A model generated the notes under the pieces. It saw nothing but the letters and a program-made list of their open reading frames with translations. It was not told the DNA's origin and ran no database searches. From contig CADEDA010000001.1 in the NCBI GenBank assembly GCA_902825965.1, positions 426,550 to 481,501 on the forward strand: 54,952 nt of DNA, in the 5' to 3' direction. Positions 33,855 through 43,442 of this stretch are shown piece by piece. Origin of the DNA: an uncultured Gemmatimonadota bacterium. Its GTDB lineage: Bacteria; Gemmatimonadota; Gemmatimonadetes; Gemmatimonadales; Gemmatimonadaceae. The position numbers and the translations under genes were made by a program. Each line of letters opens with the position of its first letter. The stretch's first letter is position 1.

Positions 33855-36574
33855 CGCAGTGTGAACTCCCCTCGCAGTCGGATGTCCTTGGAGGACGCGC
33901 CCACCAGGACGCGGAAGACGCCGGGCTCGACCACCCAGCGCAGGTCCGCATCGAGCAGCTGCAGCGCGCCGTCGCCCAACGTGAACTCCACGTCGCGGCC
34001 CTCGCCCGGCTGCAGCGCAACGCGGGTGAACCCCTTGAGCGCGATCAACGGTTGCGACACGCTCGTGAGCACGTCGCGGAGGTACAGCTGCACCACCTCA
34101 CTGCCGGCGCGGCCGCCGGTGTTGGTGACGCGCAGCCGCACGCGGACGCGCGGACGGGCGGGCGCCGCCGTGCCAGGCGCCCGCGGGGTCGACGCCGCCA
34201 CGCTGTCGAGCACCTCGATGCGCAGGTCACTGTAGCGGAAGTCGGTGTACGAGAGTCCGTGCCCGAACGGGAACAGGGGTTGGCCGCTGAGGTCCAGGTA
34301 GTCATCGCCGCGACCCGTGGGCTTGTGATCGTAGGTCAGCGGCAACTGCCCCTCCTCCAGCGGGAACGTGATCGGCAGGCGACCGGACGGCGACGTGTCG
34401 CCGAACAACGTCGCGGCGACGGCGTGCCCTCCCTCCTCGCCCGGGTACCACGCGAACAGCACCGCCCCGACCTCCCCGAGCCAACGCGACATGGTCACGG
34501 CGCTGCCGCCGACGATCACCACTGTGGTGGGTGTGCCCGTGGCGGCGACCGCGCGGATCAGCGCCTCCTGGTGCCCCGGCAGGGACAAGCGCGCGCGATC
34601 GCGGAACTCGCCCTCCTCGATGCCCACGACCACGATCGCGGCCTCGCTCGCCCGCGCTGCCTCGACCGCCGCGGCGATCTGCGCAGCCTGGTCGCGCCGC
34701 GTGCCGCGATCCCAGATCAGCTTGAGCCGCGCATTGCCCGTGCTCTCGAAGTACTCGAGCCGGATCAGGTGCGGGCCCGGCGCGAGGGTCGCCTCGGCGA
34801 ACGCGGCGCCATACGAGCGCTTGTACCAGCGGTCGAGCACGAGCCGGCCATCGACCCAGAGGCGATAGCCGTCGTTGCCCTCCACACCGATGCGCCACCC
34901 GCCCTCGGGCACGGTGAGCGTGCCGCTCCAGCGCCCGGAGTACCAATCGTACGGGATCCCGGGACCGGGCGAGTTCAGTGTCCACCCGAAGTCGATCCGC
35001 GGATCGATGCGCGCGAGCCGCGGGTCCCCCTGCAGCGTGTTGTTGTCCCAGTACTCGGCGCGCAGCCCGGGACGGCGCCCGTCCGCCGCGTCGTGCGAGA
35101 GGAACGAGTCCGGCACCACGCGATGCGGCTCCGACGTGCGCCCCGGGCCCGGCGCGTGGCGCACGGTGACCCGTTGGCCCGCGCGGGCGCGGATCCCGGC
35201 GAGGATCGTCGTGCCCGCGATGCCGCTGCCCGAGTAGCCGCCGTAGCGCAGCGTGTCGGCCTCCGCGCCGATCACGGCCAGGCGCGTGAGGTCGCGGCGC
35301 AGCGGGAGCGTGGCCGCCTTGTTCTCGAGCAGCACCAGCGACGCGAGTGCCGCGTCCCGTGCGAGGGCACGGTGGTCGGCGTGCCCGTTCCAGTGGGCGG
35401 CGCTGTCCGGGAAGATGCGCGCATCATCGAAGAGCCCGAGGTGGAACTTCGCCCGCAGGACCCGGGCGACCGACGCGTCGATCACCGAGTCCGGCACGGC
35501 GCCGGCCTCGAACGCGCGCCAGTACGGACGATGCTCCGGCCACGACGATTGGAACACCACGTCGAGCCCCGACGCGAACGCATGCCGGGTCGCGGTCTGC
35601 GTCGATGCCTCGGTGCGATGCAGCACCGTCGCGCCACCGGTCGCGGCGGCATCGGAGATGATGAACCCCGGGAACCCCCAGGTCCGCTTGAGCACCTCGC
35701 GGAGCAGGTATCGGCTCTGCGTGGCCGGCGAGCCATCGACCGAGTTGTACGCGGTCATCACCGCGCGGGCGCCGGTCTCCTGCAGGAGCGACTGGAAGGG
35801 CAGGAAGTGCTTCTCCGTCAGCGCGCGCGGGCTCAGGTCGATGGGATAGCTGTCCCGTCCGCCTTCACCGACGTTCACCGCGAAGTGCTTCGGTGTGGTG
35901 ATGATCCCCGCGCGCTCGAACGCCCGCACGTGCGCGCGCCCCATCACGCTGCTGAGGTGCACGTCCTCGCCGAACGTCTCCTCGACGCGCCCCCAGCGCG
36001 CGTCGGTGGCGAGGTTCACCGCCGGCGAGAGCACCATGCGGATGCCGCGCGAGCGGGTCTCGCGCGCCGCGGCCGCATGCACCCGTTCCACGAGGACCGA
36101 GTCGAAACTCGCCGCCAGGCCGATGGCCTGCGGGAAGACCAGCGCGCCCTCGCGCATGAGGCCGTGCAGCGCTTCGTCGAACGGGATGATCGGGATGCCG
36201 AGCCGCGTGCCCGTGGTGAACCACCGCTGGATGGAGTCCACGCGGGCCGCATGCGCGCGGGCCGCGGCATGGACCGGGAGGCCGGGCCGGGCCGCGATCT
36301 GCAGACCGAAACTCCCCTGTGAATAGTCGAACGATGGAGTATCGAGGTCGCCGGGGCTCATGAACAACTGCCAGAACTTCTCGGCCCGCGTCATGCGCGC
36401 CAGGAGGTCGTCCACCCGGCGATCGATCGGCAGCGCGGCATCACGGTACGGCGGCTGCGACACCGCCGCGGGTGCCACTGGCATCACTGGTGCCGCACCC
36501 TGCGCGCCGACGGCGCAGGCGCAGAGTGCCGCAAGCGCGCACTGGTGGACCACGGACCTGGAACGGATTCGCAT
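33851..36574 (-). CDS. GH3 beta-glycosidase with inserted PA14 domain
   Basis: 907 aa. Signal sequence (VVHQCALAALCACAVGAQG), GH3 barrel (about 45-370; nucleophile Asp in GFIISDAAATG, near 306), alpha/beta sandwich interrupted by a PA14 domain (about 505-650; AEYWDNNTLQGDP start and GNDGYRLWVDG), and a C-terminal fibronectin-III-like domain. Inserted PA14 domains shape the substrate pocket in this group. Likely beta-glucosidase or beta-xylosidase acting on plant or fungal oligosaccharides outside the cytoplasm. First gene of the GH3/GH29/DinB operon; a GACATT 6 nt before the ATG hints at a leaderless start. Confidence 0.93.
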   Translation of the reverse strand: MRIRSRSVVHQCALAALCACAVGAQGAAPVMPVAPAAVSQPPYRDAALPIDRRVDDLLARMTRAEKFWQLFMSPGDLDTPSFDYSQGSFGLQIAARPGLPVHAAARAHAARVDSIQRWFTTGTRLGIPIIPFDEALHGLMREGALVFPQAIGLAASFDSVLVERVHAAAARETRSRGIRMVLSPAVNLATDARWGRVEETFGEDVHLSSVMGRAHVRAFERAGIITTPKHFAVNVGEGGRDSYPIDLSPRALTEKHFLPFQSLLQETGARAVMTAYNSVDGSPATQSRYLLREVLKRTWGFPGFIISDAAATGGATVLHRTEASTQTATRHAFASGLDVVFQSSWPEHRPYWRAFEAGAVPDSVIDASVARVLRAKFHLGLFDDARIFPDSAAHWNGHADHRALARDAALASLVLLENKAATLPLRRDLTRLAVIGAEADTLRYGGYSGSGIAGTTILAGIRARAGQRVTVRHAPGPGRTSEPHRVVPDSFLSHDAADGRRPGLRAEYWDNNTLQGDPRLARIDPRIDFGWTLNSPGPGIPYDWYSGRWSGTLTVPEGGWRIGVEGNDGYRLWVDGRLVLDRWYKRSYGAAFAEATLAPGPHLIRLEYFESTGNARLKLIWDRGTRRDQAAQIAAAVEAARASEAAIVVVGIEEGEFRDRARLSLPGHQEALIRAVAATGTPTTVVIVGGSAVTMSRWLGEVGAVLFAWYPGEEGGHAVAATLFGDTSPSGRLPITFPLEEGQLPLTYDHKPTGRGDDYLDLSGQPLFPFGHGLSYTDFRYSDLRIEVLDSVAASTPRAPGTAAPARPRVRVRLRVTNTGGRAGSEVVQLYLRDVLTSVSQPLIALKGFTRVALQPGEGRDVEFTLGDGALQLLDADLRWVVEPGVFRVLVGASSKDIRLRGEFTLR

Positions 36575-36621
36575 CGCGGAAATGTCGCGCGGCGCGGCTC
36601 ACCTTGCGAGGCGTTGTACCG

Positions 36622-36632
36622 ACACTCAGTGT
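36622..36632. repeat. 11-bp palindrome in the divergent GH3/GGDEF-EAL gap
   Basis: ACACT-C-AGTGT, in the 90-bp region between the divergent GH3 and GGDEF-EAL genes. It could be an operator but is short enough to occur by chance. Confidence 0.4.
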
Positions 36633-36664
36633 AGGACCATCGTCCCCGGAGGAGGGCAGGTCAG

Positions 36665-39600
36665 GTGAGTGCACGACGGGAGCCAGAGGCAGCGCGCCCA
36701 CGCGCGGTGGGGCCTCGGACGATTCCGCTCGTCTACCTGGCCTTCGGTGCGACGTGGATCGTGGCCTCGGACCTCGTGCTGATCGGTTGGCGCTGGCCCG
36801 CCACGTTCATCGAGATCGCGAAGGGTCTGCTCTTCGTCGTCGCCTCGGCCCTGCTCATCGCGCTGCTGCTGCGCCGGAGCGCGCGCGAGGTCGCCGCCGG
36901 CGCCACGCTGGTGGACACCATCTCCGAGGCGGTCCCCAGCGGGGTCCTCGTGCTCGATGCGGACGGGCAGGTCCAGTACTGGTCGCGGTCGGCCGAGCGG
37001 CTGCTGGGCTGGACCGCGGAAGAGGTGCTGCACGCGCCGCTGCCGGCGGACGATGACGAGCGGCAGCATCGCCACGCGATGATCCGCCGGGTGATCGCGA
37101 CGCAGTCGCCGGGCCGCATGACCACCTGGCAGCGTCGGCGCGACGGCAGCGCCTTGTCGGTGGTGCTCGAGTTCGCGGCCCTGCCCCAGCGCGACGGGGC
37201 CGCACCCGCCGTCATCGTCGCGATGACCGACGTGACTGAGCTCGACACCCTGCGTGCGGACCTCGCGATCGCAGCCGAGCGCTGGCGGCTTGGCGTGGAG
37301 GCGATCGGCGAGGGTGTGCTCGACTGGGACCTGCGCTCGGACACGATGGTCCTGTCGCCCCGGTTCCTCGAGTTGCTGGAGGACCCGACGCTCGACGCCA
37401 CGGTGCCCAGCGATGCACTCTGGCGCTTCGTGTGGCCGGCGGACGCCGAATCGCTGCGACGGTCCGCGGACCTGACGACGCAGACCGGTCGCGCCGACCA
37501 GGTACGGTTCCGCATCCGCACGCCGCGTTCGGGGTTGCGCTGGCTGCGCCTCACGTCCATCGCGACCCATGACAGCGGCGGTCGTCCGGTGCGTGTGGTC
37601 GCCTCGGTGCGCGAGGAAACCGGCGAGGTCTTCACCGAGACGACGCGTGCCCTCGCCTCGGCGATGCACCAGGGCGTGTTGTCGGGCGAGATGTTCACGG
37701 TGCTCGCCCGCCGGCTCTGCGAGGGGGTGCTGCGCCCGTTCGGCCTCCTGCGCGCGTCCGTGCACCTCGGCAGCGGGACCACGGGCAGCGTGGTGGCCGT
37801 GGCGACGGCTGACACGGCGCCGGATGGCCGCGCACCGCGCGGCGACGCCGTGCCGCCCGAGGTCTCCCCGGCGATCTCGGCCACCATCCTGGTGGGCAAT
37901 CTCGCGGCGGGGGCACTGGTGGTGGAGCCGGCCTGGGCCGGCACGCCGGACGTGCGGCTGGTGGGCGCGCTCGAGCACCTCGCGGCCGCACTCGGCGCCA
38001 TCGAGCAGCTCACCACCGCGCGCGAGCGGTTGCTGCTGCAGGATGCGGCGTTCGAGGGTGCGGCCAACGGCATCGCGATCCTCGACGCCCAGGGCCGGAT
38101 CGAGCAGGCGAACCTCGCGTTCGCGACGCTCACCGGTCGCGAGCGCGCGGAGTTGCCGGGGCAGTCGTTCTCCGCGCTGTTCGAGTACATCGAAGGGCCG
38201 AGCGCGGAGCCCGGCGGCCCGGTGCAACGCGTGGAACGCATCGTCCGCGGCACCGATCCGCCGCTGCACGTGCACATCACGCGTTCCCCGGTCCACGATC
38301 GCCGGGAGCGCACGCCCCACACGATCGCCGTGGTGGAGGACCTCACCGAGCGCCGGGAGCAGGAGGCCCGCATCGCGCGGATGGCGCGCTACGACGCCCT
38401 CACGGAGCTGCCCAACCGCCAGCTGTTCTTCGACCAGGCGCGCCCCCTGCTCGCACGCGCGGCCCGCAGCGGGCAACCGATCGCCGTGCTGTTCCTCGAC
38501 CTCGACCACTTCAAGCACGTGAACGATGCGCTGGGGCACGCCGTGGGGGACGCCGTGCTGCGTGCGGCGGCGCAGCGGCTGGGCGCGGCACTGCGACCCA
38601 CCGACCTGCTCGCCCGGTTCGGCGGCGACGAGTTCGTGATCCTGCTCGACGCCCTGCGGGACCCGCAGGAGGCCAGCGCACTCGCGCACCGTCTGCTCAC
38701 GCTGCACCAGGAGCCGATCAGCGCGAGCGGCATCCTGCACCACGTGGGCGTCAGCATCGGCATCGCGCTGCATCCCGAGGACGGCGTCGAGCTCGACGAC
38801 CTGATCCAGCGCGCGGACCTCGCGATGTACCGCGCCAAGGCCGGCGGACGGCACGCGGTGCAGTACTACTCCGCCTCCATGGATGAGCGTGCGCTGCGGC
38901 GCGGCGCGATCGAGCGGGCGCTGCACTCCGCGCTCGCGCATGACGAGTTCCGGCTCGTGTATCAGCCGCAGCTGCGCCTCTCGGACGGCGCGCTGGTGGG
39001 CTGCGAGACGCTGCTGCGCTGGCGTTCCCGCGAGCTGGGCGACGTCTCCCCCGGCGACTTCATCCCGGTGGCCGAGGAGATGGGCCTCATCCGGCCGGTG
39101 GGCGCGCAGGTGCTCGAGCGCGCCTGCGCGCAGGCGTTCCGCTGGGCGGAGCACGGCCTGGTGGACCTGCGCATGGCCGTCAACCTCTCGATGGCGCAGT
39201 TCCGGTCGACCACCCTCGCCGACGAACTCGCCGCGATCGTCGCCGCGAGCGGACGGCGAGCGGCGCAGGTGGAGCTCGAGATCACCGAATCGATGCTCGC
39301 GGCGGACAAGGAGCGCGCGGAGACCACCGTGCGCGCCCTCGCCGATGCGGGATTCGACCTGGCGATCGACGACTTCGGCACCGGGTACTCGTCGATGTTC
39401 GCCCTGCAGCGCTATCCGTTGGCGCGCCTCAAGATCGACCGCTCGTTCGTGATGGGTGTCGCCACCGACGCCAACTCCCAGACGATCGTCCGCGCCACCG
39501 TGGAGCTGGCCCATGCGCTGCACCTGAGCGTGATCGCCGAGGGCGTGGAGACGGCGGACCAGGAGGAGTTCCTCCGCGGCGTGGGCTGCGACGAGGTGCA

Positions 39601-39691
39601 GGGTTATCGGTACGGCAAGCCCATGGCACCGGACGCGTTCGAGGCCTGGGTGCGGGAACATCGGGCAGCGCGCGGGGATTCCACGTCTTGA
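36665..39691 (+). CDS. PAS/GAF-GGDEF-EAL cyclic-di-GMP protein
   Basis: 1008 aa. Two membrane helices (about residues 17-77) precede PAS (85-200), a second PAS (205-320), a GAF-like region (330-455), a third PAS (460-570), GGDEF and EAL. The cyclase motif is intact (RFGGDEF, near 652) with the inhibitory RxxD site RPTD five residues before it. The EAL signature is ETLLRW, with later metal/catalytic blocks VNLSMAQF, ELEITES, IDDFGTGYSS and EGVET retained, so both activities are plausible. GTG start, with a GGAGGAGGGCAGG purine tract upstream. The multiple PAS domains suggest redox or small-molecule control. Confidence 0.93.
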   Translation: MSARREPEAARPRAVGPRTIPLVYLAFGATWIVASDLVLIGWRWPATFIEIAKGLLFVVASALLIALLLRRSAREVAAGATLVDTISEAVPSGVLVLDADGQVQYWSRSAERLLGWTAEEVLHAPLPADDDERQHRHAMIRRVIATQSPGRMTTWQRRRDGSALSVVLEFAALPQRDGAAPAVIVAMTDVTELDTLRADLAIAAERWRLGVEAIGEGVLDWDLRSDTMVLSPRFLELLEDPTLDATVPSDALWRFVWPADAESLRRSADLTTQTGRADQVRFRIRTPRSGLRWLRLTSIATHDSGGRPVRVVASVREETGEVFTETTRALASAMHQGVLSGEMFTVLARRLCEGVLRPFGLLRASVHLGSGTTGSVVAVATADTAPDGRAPRGDAVPPEVSPAISATILVGNLAAGALVVEPAWAGTPDVRLVGALEHLAAALGAIEQLTTARERLLLQDAAFEGAANGIAILDAQGRIEQANLAFATLTGRERAELPGQSFSALFEYIEGPSAEPGGPVQRVERIVRGTDPPLHVHITRSPVHDRRERTPHTIAVVEDLTERREQEARIARMARYDALTELPNRQLFFDQARPLLARAARSGQPIAVLFLDLDHFKHVNDALGHAVGDAVLRAAAQRLGAALRPTDLLARFGGDEFVILLDALRDPQEASALAHRLLTLHQEPISASGILHHVGVSIGIALHPEDGVELDDLIQRADLAMYRAKAGGRHAVQYYSASMDERALRRGAIERALHSALAHDEFRLVYQPQLRLSDGALVGCETLLRWRSRELGDVSPGDFIPVAEEMGLIRPVGAQVLERACAQAFRWAEHGLVDLRMAVNLSMAQFRSTTLADELAAIVAASGRRAAQVELEITESMLAADKERAETTVRALADAGFDLAIDDFGTGYSSMFALQRYPLARLKIDRSFVMGVATDANSQTIVRATVELAHALHLSVIAEGVETADQEEFLRGVGCDEVQGYRYGKPMAPDAFEAWVREHRAARGDSTS

Positions 39692-39782
39692 CGCGGCGCT
39701 GACCTGTCGCGTGCGGCGTCCCACTTGCACATCACGCCCGCACCCGCGAGCGTGAAGGCTCAACCTCCCGCTGGAGTCTCCG

Positions 39783-40466
39783 ATGCGTTCCCGTACCCTT
39801 CCGCTGTTCGCTGTGCTCGCGGCCCTCATGGCCACCGCCCCCGTCGCCACGGCGCAGGACGCCGACCGGTCCGTGAAGGACGGCGGCATCAAGGTCGCCG
39901 GCTGGAAGGGCCGCATCGACCGCCGCGCCATGACGCAGGGCAAGACGGTGAACGATTCCAAGTTCACCAGCGAAGGCAGCGCGCTCCGGCTCTCGGTGGG
40001 CCCGGCGGGCAACTTCTGGAACCCCGCGCATACGGCCACGGGGGACTACGAGGTGATGGGCACCTTCAAGGAACACAAGATGGCCGCCTCGCACCCGCAC
40101 TCGTACGGCATCTTCATCGGCGGCAACGACCTCGAGTCCGACACCGAGACGCTCATGTACTGCATCGTCTACGGGAACGGCACCTACTCCATCAAGACCT
40201 TCCATGGCGCGAAGGTGACGACGCTCGTGAACGCCGAGGCGACGCCGGCGCTCAAGAAGGCCGACGCGAACGGTGAGTCCACGAACTCGGTCGCTTGGCG
40301 CGTGAAGGGCGGCAAGGCCTCCTGCGTGCTCAACGGCACCGTGGTGAAGACGCTCGATGCCGCGGAGTACGCGGGCGCCGACAAGCTCAAGTCGCTCGAC
40401 GGCAACTACGGCCTGCGCGTGAGCCACAACGTGGAGCTCACGGTCACGGGCTTCATGAAGCACTGA
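39783..40466 (+). CDS. Secreted jelly-roll-like protein of unknown function
   Basis: 227 aa. Signal peptide RSRTLPLFAVLAALMATAPVATAQ with an AxA cleavage site. The mature part has alternating short strands (DYEVMGTFKEHKM, YGIFIGGNDL, LMYCIVYGNGTYSIKTFHG, YGLRVSHNVELTVTGF) like concanavalin/DUF1080-type jelly rolls that bind or cut carbohydrate; no catalytic pair can be named. GGAG 6 nt before the ATG. Convergent with the BNR-repeat gene; the 19-nt gap holds a 5-bp GC hairpin (40467-40480) that may help termination. Confidence 0.82.
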   Translation: MRSRTLPLFAVLAALMATAPVATAQDADRSVKDGGIKVAGWKGRIDRRAMTQGKTVNDSKFTSEGSALRLSVGPAGNFWNPAHTATGDYEVMGTFKEHKMAASHPHSYGIFIGGNDLESDTETLMYCIVYGNGTYSIKTFHGAKVTTLVNAEATPALKKADANGESTNSVAWRVKGGKASCVLNGTVVKTLDAAEYAGADKLKSLDGNYGLRVSHNVELTVTGFMKH

Positions 40467-40485
40467 GCGCCGCAGGGCGCGGGGC

Positions 40486-41508
40486 TCAGGGAAGCGGGAA
40501 GCGCCGCACGCGACCCTGTGTCCCCGCACCCCACACGGCGCGCGGAGACGAGGCACCCACGGTCCAGTAGTTGAGCGTGTCGAGTACGGTCCAGGACCGT
40601 CCCTCGTCGCTCGAGACCGCCGCACCACTCGGGCCCACGGCGACCACCGTGGGCCGTTGTGCGCCCGGCACCCAGGTGCCGCCCCAGCTGCCGACCTTGA
40701 ATGCCGGCGCCGTCCGCGGCTCCCACGTATCGCCGCCGTCGGTCGTCACGGCGATCAGGGTGTCGCCCGGCTGGCTCGCGTAGCCGCCGCCCAGGACCAT
40801 GCCGTGCATCGCATCGCGGAAGATGACCGACTGCGGACCACTGCCTTCGTGCGTGGTGATCGGCAAGGTCTCGAGGGCCCAACTCCGCCCGTAGTCGCTG
40901 GTTCGCAGCAATCGCGCGCGCGTCGGCGTGCTCATCACGATCCACGCACGGCCGCCAGGACCGGTCTCCACGCAGGTCCCGCTCGCCGCGAAGCTGCCTT
41001 CGCCCGGCTGCGCGGCCGGCAGCTGCGCCGGGTCCACGCGCTGCCATCGACGGCCGCCGTCCTCCGTGCGCAGCAGGGCCATCCGGTCGCCGATCGCATC
41101 CCCGATCACGAGGCCGCGCTGCGCATCCCAGAAGTCCATGCAGTCGTAGAAGCCCGCCGAATCGGCGTTCACGAACTGTCGCTCCCAGGTCGCGCCACCG
41201 TCCCCGGTGTGGTAGATGCGGCTCTGCGCGCCGTTCCCGATGCTCAGCACCCACGCCGAGCGGGCGTCGAGTGCGTGCACATCACGGAACTGCAGCGACT
41301 CCGCGCCCGCCACGGGATGCCGGCTCCACGTGCGGCCGCCATCCACGGACCGCAGCACGGTGCCGCGTGCACCGGCGGCCCAGAGCACGTCGTCCGAGAC
41401 CACGTGGATGCCGATGAGCAGCGCCGTGGTGCCGCTGCCTTGGAGGAACGGCGCGGCCGCGAGGGTGCACATCGCGCCGAGCAGGACGAGACGGGGGATT
41501 CGGGGCAT
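40486..41508 (-). CDS. Secreted BNR/YCF48-like beta-propeller
   Basis: 340 aa. Signal sequence (RLVLLGAMCTLAAAPFLQ), then repeated Asp-box (BNR) motifs: SVDGGRTWSR, TGDGGATWER, TEDGGRRWQR, TSDYGRSWAL, TTDGGDTWEP and SSDEGRSWTV. Such six- or seven-bladed propellers occur in sialidase-like and YCF48/photosystem-assembly-like proteins; here a binding or assembly role is more likely than sialidase because no catalytic Arg triad is evident. A TACCCT element 5 nt before the ATG (41514-41519) suggests its own leaderless transcript, 24 nt downstream of the HD-type gene. Confidence 0.88.
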   Translation of the reverse strand: MPRIPRLVLLGAMCTLAAAPFLQGSGTTALLIGIHVVSDDVLWAAGARGTVLRSVDGGRTWSRHPVAGAESLQFRDVHALDARSAWVLSIGNGAQSRIYHTGDGGATWERQFVNADSAGFYDCMDFWDAQRGLVIGDAIGDRMALLRTEDGGRRWQRVDPAQLPAAQPGEGSFAASGTCVETGPGGRAWIVMSTPTRARLLRTSDYGRSWALETLPITTHEGSGPQSVIFRDAMHGMVLGGGYASQPGDTLIAVTTDGGDTWEPRTAPAFKVGSWGGTWVPGAQRPTVVAVGPSGAAVSSDEGRSWTVLDTLNYWTVGASSPRAVWGAGTQGRVRRFPLP

Positions 41509-41513
41509 GGCGT

Positions 41514-41519
41514 AGGGTA
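41514..41519 (-). promoter_or_regulatory. Candidate leaderless promoter (-10 TACCCT)
   Basis: TACCCT on the minus strand ends 5 nt before the ATG of the BNR propeller gene; no ribosome site lies between. No recognisable -35. Confidence 0.35.
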
Positions 41520-41532
41520 GCACGTCCGGGCC

Positions 41533-42162
41533 TCAGCCGCCCAGCGCCACGATCGACCGACGCAGGTTGGCGCGCGCCGCCGACTCGAACCGCTCCCGCA
41601 TCACCGGCGTGGCATACAGGGCCGGTCGCGCGAGGAACGCTTCGAGGACCGCGCGTCGCTTGGCGCGGAAGATCGGCCCCGGCACCCAGGCGTACTCGGC
41701 CCGCACCTGGTGCTCGTACGCGTCGAACCGCGCCTCGCTCGCCCCGAGGATCGCGAGGTCGATGTCGACCACCAGTGCGATGTCGCCGGCGGCTGGTGCG
41801 GCCGCGTGTGTGGTGGCGAGGATCATCGCCTCCACGCGCGCGATCCGGTCCGGCGCCGCCCCCGCCGACGCCAGCACCTGGGCGGCGAGGTCGGCGCTGC
41901 GGCGTTCGTTGTCGGATGCGAGCGCGGCGTACACGGCGTCATGGTACCACAGGGCGAACTCGCACTCCGCGACGCGCGCCGCCGCACCGCGCACGTCGTC
42001 GAGGTGGGCGAGACACTCGTCGAGGTGCTGCGCCGTGTGGTAGTGGCGGGTCGGCTCCGCGTAGCGCGCGAGCAGGTCCGCGTAGTGCTGACTGCGCTCC
42101 TGCTCGGACGCGCGGAGGCCGAGTGCCTGCCACAGCAGCTCCCAGCGCGCCCGGCCGGGCAT
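41533..42162 (-). CDS. Predicted HD-superfamily metal-dependent phosphohydrolase-like protein
   Basis: 209 aa, matching the size of a widespread HD-like family. Visible: HYHTAQHLDECL (first His ligands), ALWYHDAVY (the His-Asp pair) and VDIDLAILGA (later Asp). Substrate unknown; relatives are annotated as N-methyl-D-aspartate receptor NMDAR2C-like proteins by historical error. The ATG overlaps the TPR gene stop by 1 nt (TGATG). Last gene of the IclR/DDAH operon, which gives no clear clue to its job. Confidence 0.88.
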   Translation of the reverse strand: MPGRARWELLWQALGLRASEQERSQHYADLLARYAEPTRHYHTAQHLDECLAHLDDVRGAAARVAECEFALWYHDAVYAALASDNERRSADLAAQVLASAGAAPDRIARVEAMILATTHAAAPAAGDIALVVDIDLAILGASEARFDAYEHQVRAEYAWVPGPIFRAKRRAVLEAFLARPALYATPVMRERFESAARANLRRSIVALGG

Positions 42163-43442
42163 CACGCCGACTCGTGGCTCTTCGACGCCCACCAGCGGCC
42201 CACCCACGTGGCGAGCACCGCGAGCAGCAGGCCGACCGTCGACGCCACGGCCGACGGCTGCGTCTCCGTTGCCGCACCGACGAGCGCGAGCCCGACCACG
42301 ATCGCCGCCCACCAGAGCATCCGCGTGCGGTACTTGCCCGGCTCGCACTGATACGCGGCCGTGATCGCGAACGCCGCGAGCCCCATCACCAAGCCGGAGA
42401 ACCCCATGTTCGAGCGGTCGAGCCCCCACCCGGCGAGGAAGAGCAGCACACCCGCGGCGAGCACGGCGCCCACCCGCTGGGCCGCGACCCGCTTGTCCCC
42501 GGTCACCAGGCGACGGCCTTCGGGCGTGGTGAGCAGCAGCAGGTTCAGCAGCGGATCGGCCAGCCAGCTGAGCACCACGAACGCCACGTACGCGGCGAGC
42601 ACCGGATAGATCAGATAGCGCATGGACGGGTTGTCGCGCGCCACGCCGCGCAGGACCCGATACCCGAAGAGGCCGCCGAACACGATGAGCATCTGCGTGC
42701 CCGGCGTGAACGACTGCATCCAGAAGAAGAACCGCAGCAGCAGCCCGTAGCCGGGGTACCGCGCCTTGAGGGTGAGCAGCAGGCCCTCGCGCGCCCAATC
42801 GGCCCCGGGGTCCAGCGCCAAGGCATCGCGGAACTCCGCCTCGGCGTCGCCGCGGCGCCCGCCCCGCAGGAACGACCAGCCGCGACCGGCGCGCCCGAAC
42901 GCGTTGTGCGGGAAACGCTCGGCGAACGCGTCCCATTCCTTCTCCGACAGCCGCGCCCGCTCGCCCAGCGCGATCTGCGACGCGAGCAGCTTGAGCTGCG
43001 CTGCCTCCTCGTTGTCGGGATCGCCGGCCAGGATGTACTCGGCGCGCGCCTTCACCTCGTCCCAGCGCCCGAGCAACGCGCGCCCGCGTGCGTCGAGCAG
43101 GATGGCTGCTTCGTCGGACGGGTCCGCGTCGAGGATCTGCGCCGTGTACGCGAGCACCCGGTCCGGTTCGCGCAGCGCCAATGCCACGGTGGCCGCGACG
43201 ATCAGTGCGAAGCGCGGGTCCTCGTTGTCCGGCTGCGCGAGTGCCGCACGTACGTCCGCGTCGGCGTCGGCGAGGTGCTGCAGGTCGATGAGCATCCACG
43301 CGCGCAGCGCGAGCAGGAACCCCGAGTCGGGATAGTCCTCGCGCAGCGCGTCGAGTTCTTGGATCGCCCCCTCGATATCGCCGTCCTCGGCGAGGTCGAG
43401 GATCTGGCGGATCGGATCGGGCGAGACGGATTCTTCAGACAC
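42162..43442 (-). CDS. TPR-repeat membrane protein
   Basis: 426 aa. Residues 1-210 carry five or so tetratricopeptide-like helix pairs (AIQELDALREDYPDSGFLLALRAW and DAEAEFRDALALDPGADWAREG are clear). From about 215 there are five or six membrane helices (FFWMQSFTPGTQMLIVFGGLF, LIYPVLAAYVAFVVLSWL and others). The TPR part should face the cytoplasm. Function unknown; perhaps a scaffold. GTG start overlapping the DDAH 3' end by 8 nt, so it is translated with DDAH. Confidence 0.87.
   Translation of the reverse strand: MSEESVSPDPIRQILDLAEDGDIEGAIQELDALREDYPDSGFLLALRAWMLIDLQHLADADADVRAALAQPDNEDPRFALIVAATVALALREPDRVLAYTAQILDADPSDEAAILLDARGRALLGRWDEVKARAEYILAGDPDNEEAAQLKLLASQIALGERARLSEKEWDAFAERFPHNAFGRAGRGWSFLRGGRRGDAEAEFRDALALDPGADWAREGLLLTLKARYPGYGLLLRFFFWMQSFTPGTQMLIVFGGLFGYRVLRGVARDNPSMRYLIYPVLAAYVAFVVLSWLADPLLNLLLLTTPEGRRLVTGDKRVAAQRVGAVLAAGVLLFLAGWGLDRSNMGFSGLVMGLAAFAITAAYQCEPGKYRTRMLWWAAIVVGLALVGAATETQPSAVASTVGLLLAVLATWVGRWWASKSHESA

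Noticed and set aside
34052-36322. Long plus-strand frame opposite the GH3 gene
   Set aside because: His/Arg-rich shadow without motifs; the opposite strand is a clear GH3-PA14 enzyme.
36626-40039. 1137-codon open frame opposite the GGDEF-EAL gene
   Set aside because: Composition is typical of an antisense shadow; the plus strand encodes complete PAS, GGDEF and EAL motifs.
40467-40480. GCGCC-GCAG-GGCGC hairpin between convergent genes
   Set aside because: Only 5 bp and no T-run; too weak to list as a terminator in sequence this GC-rich.
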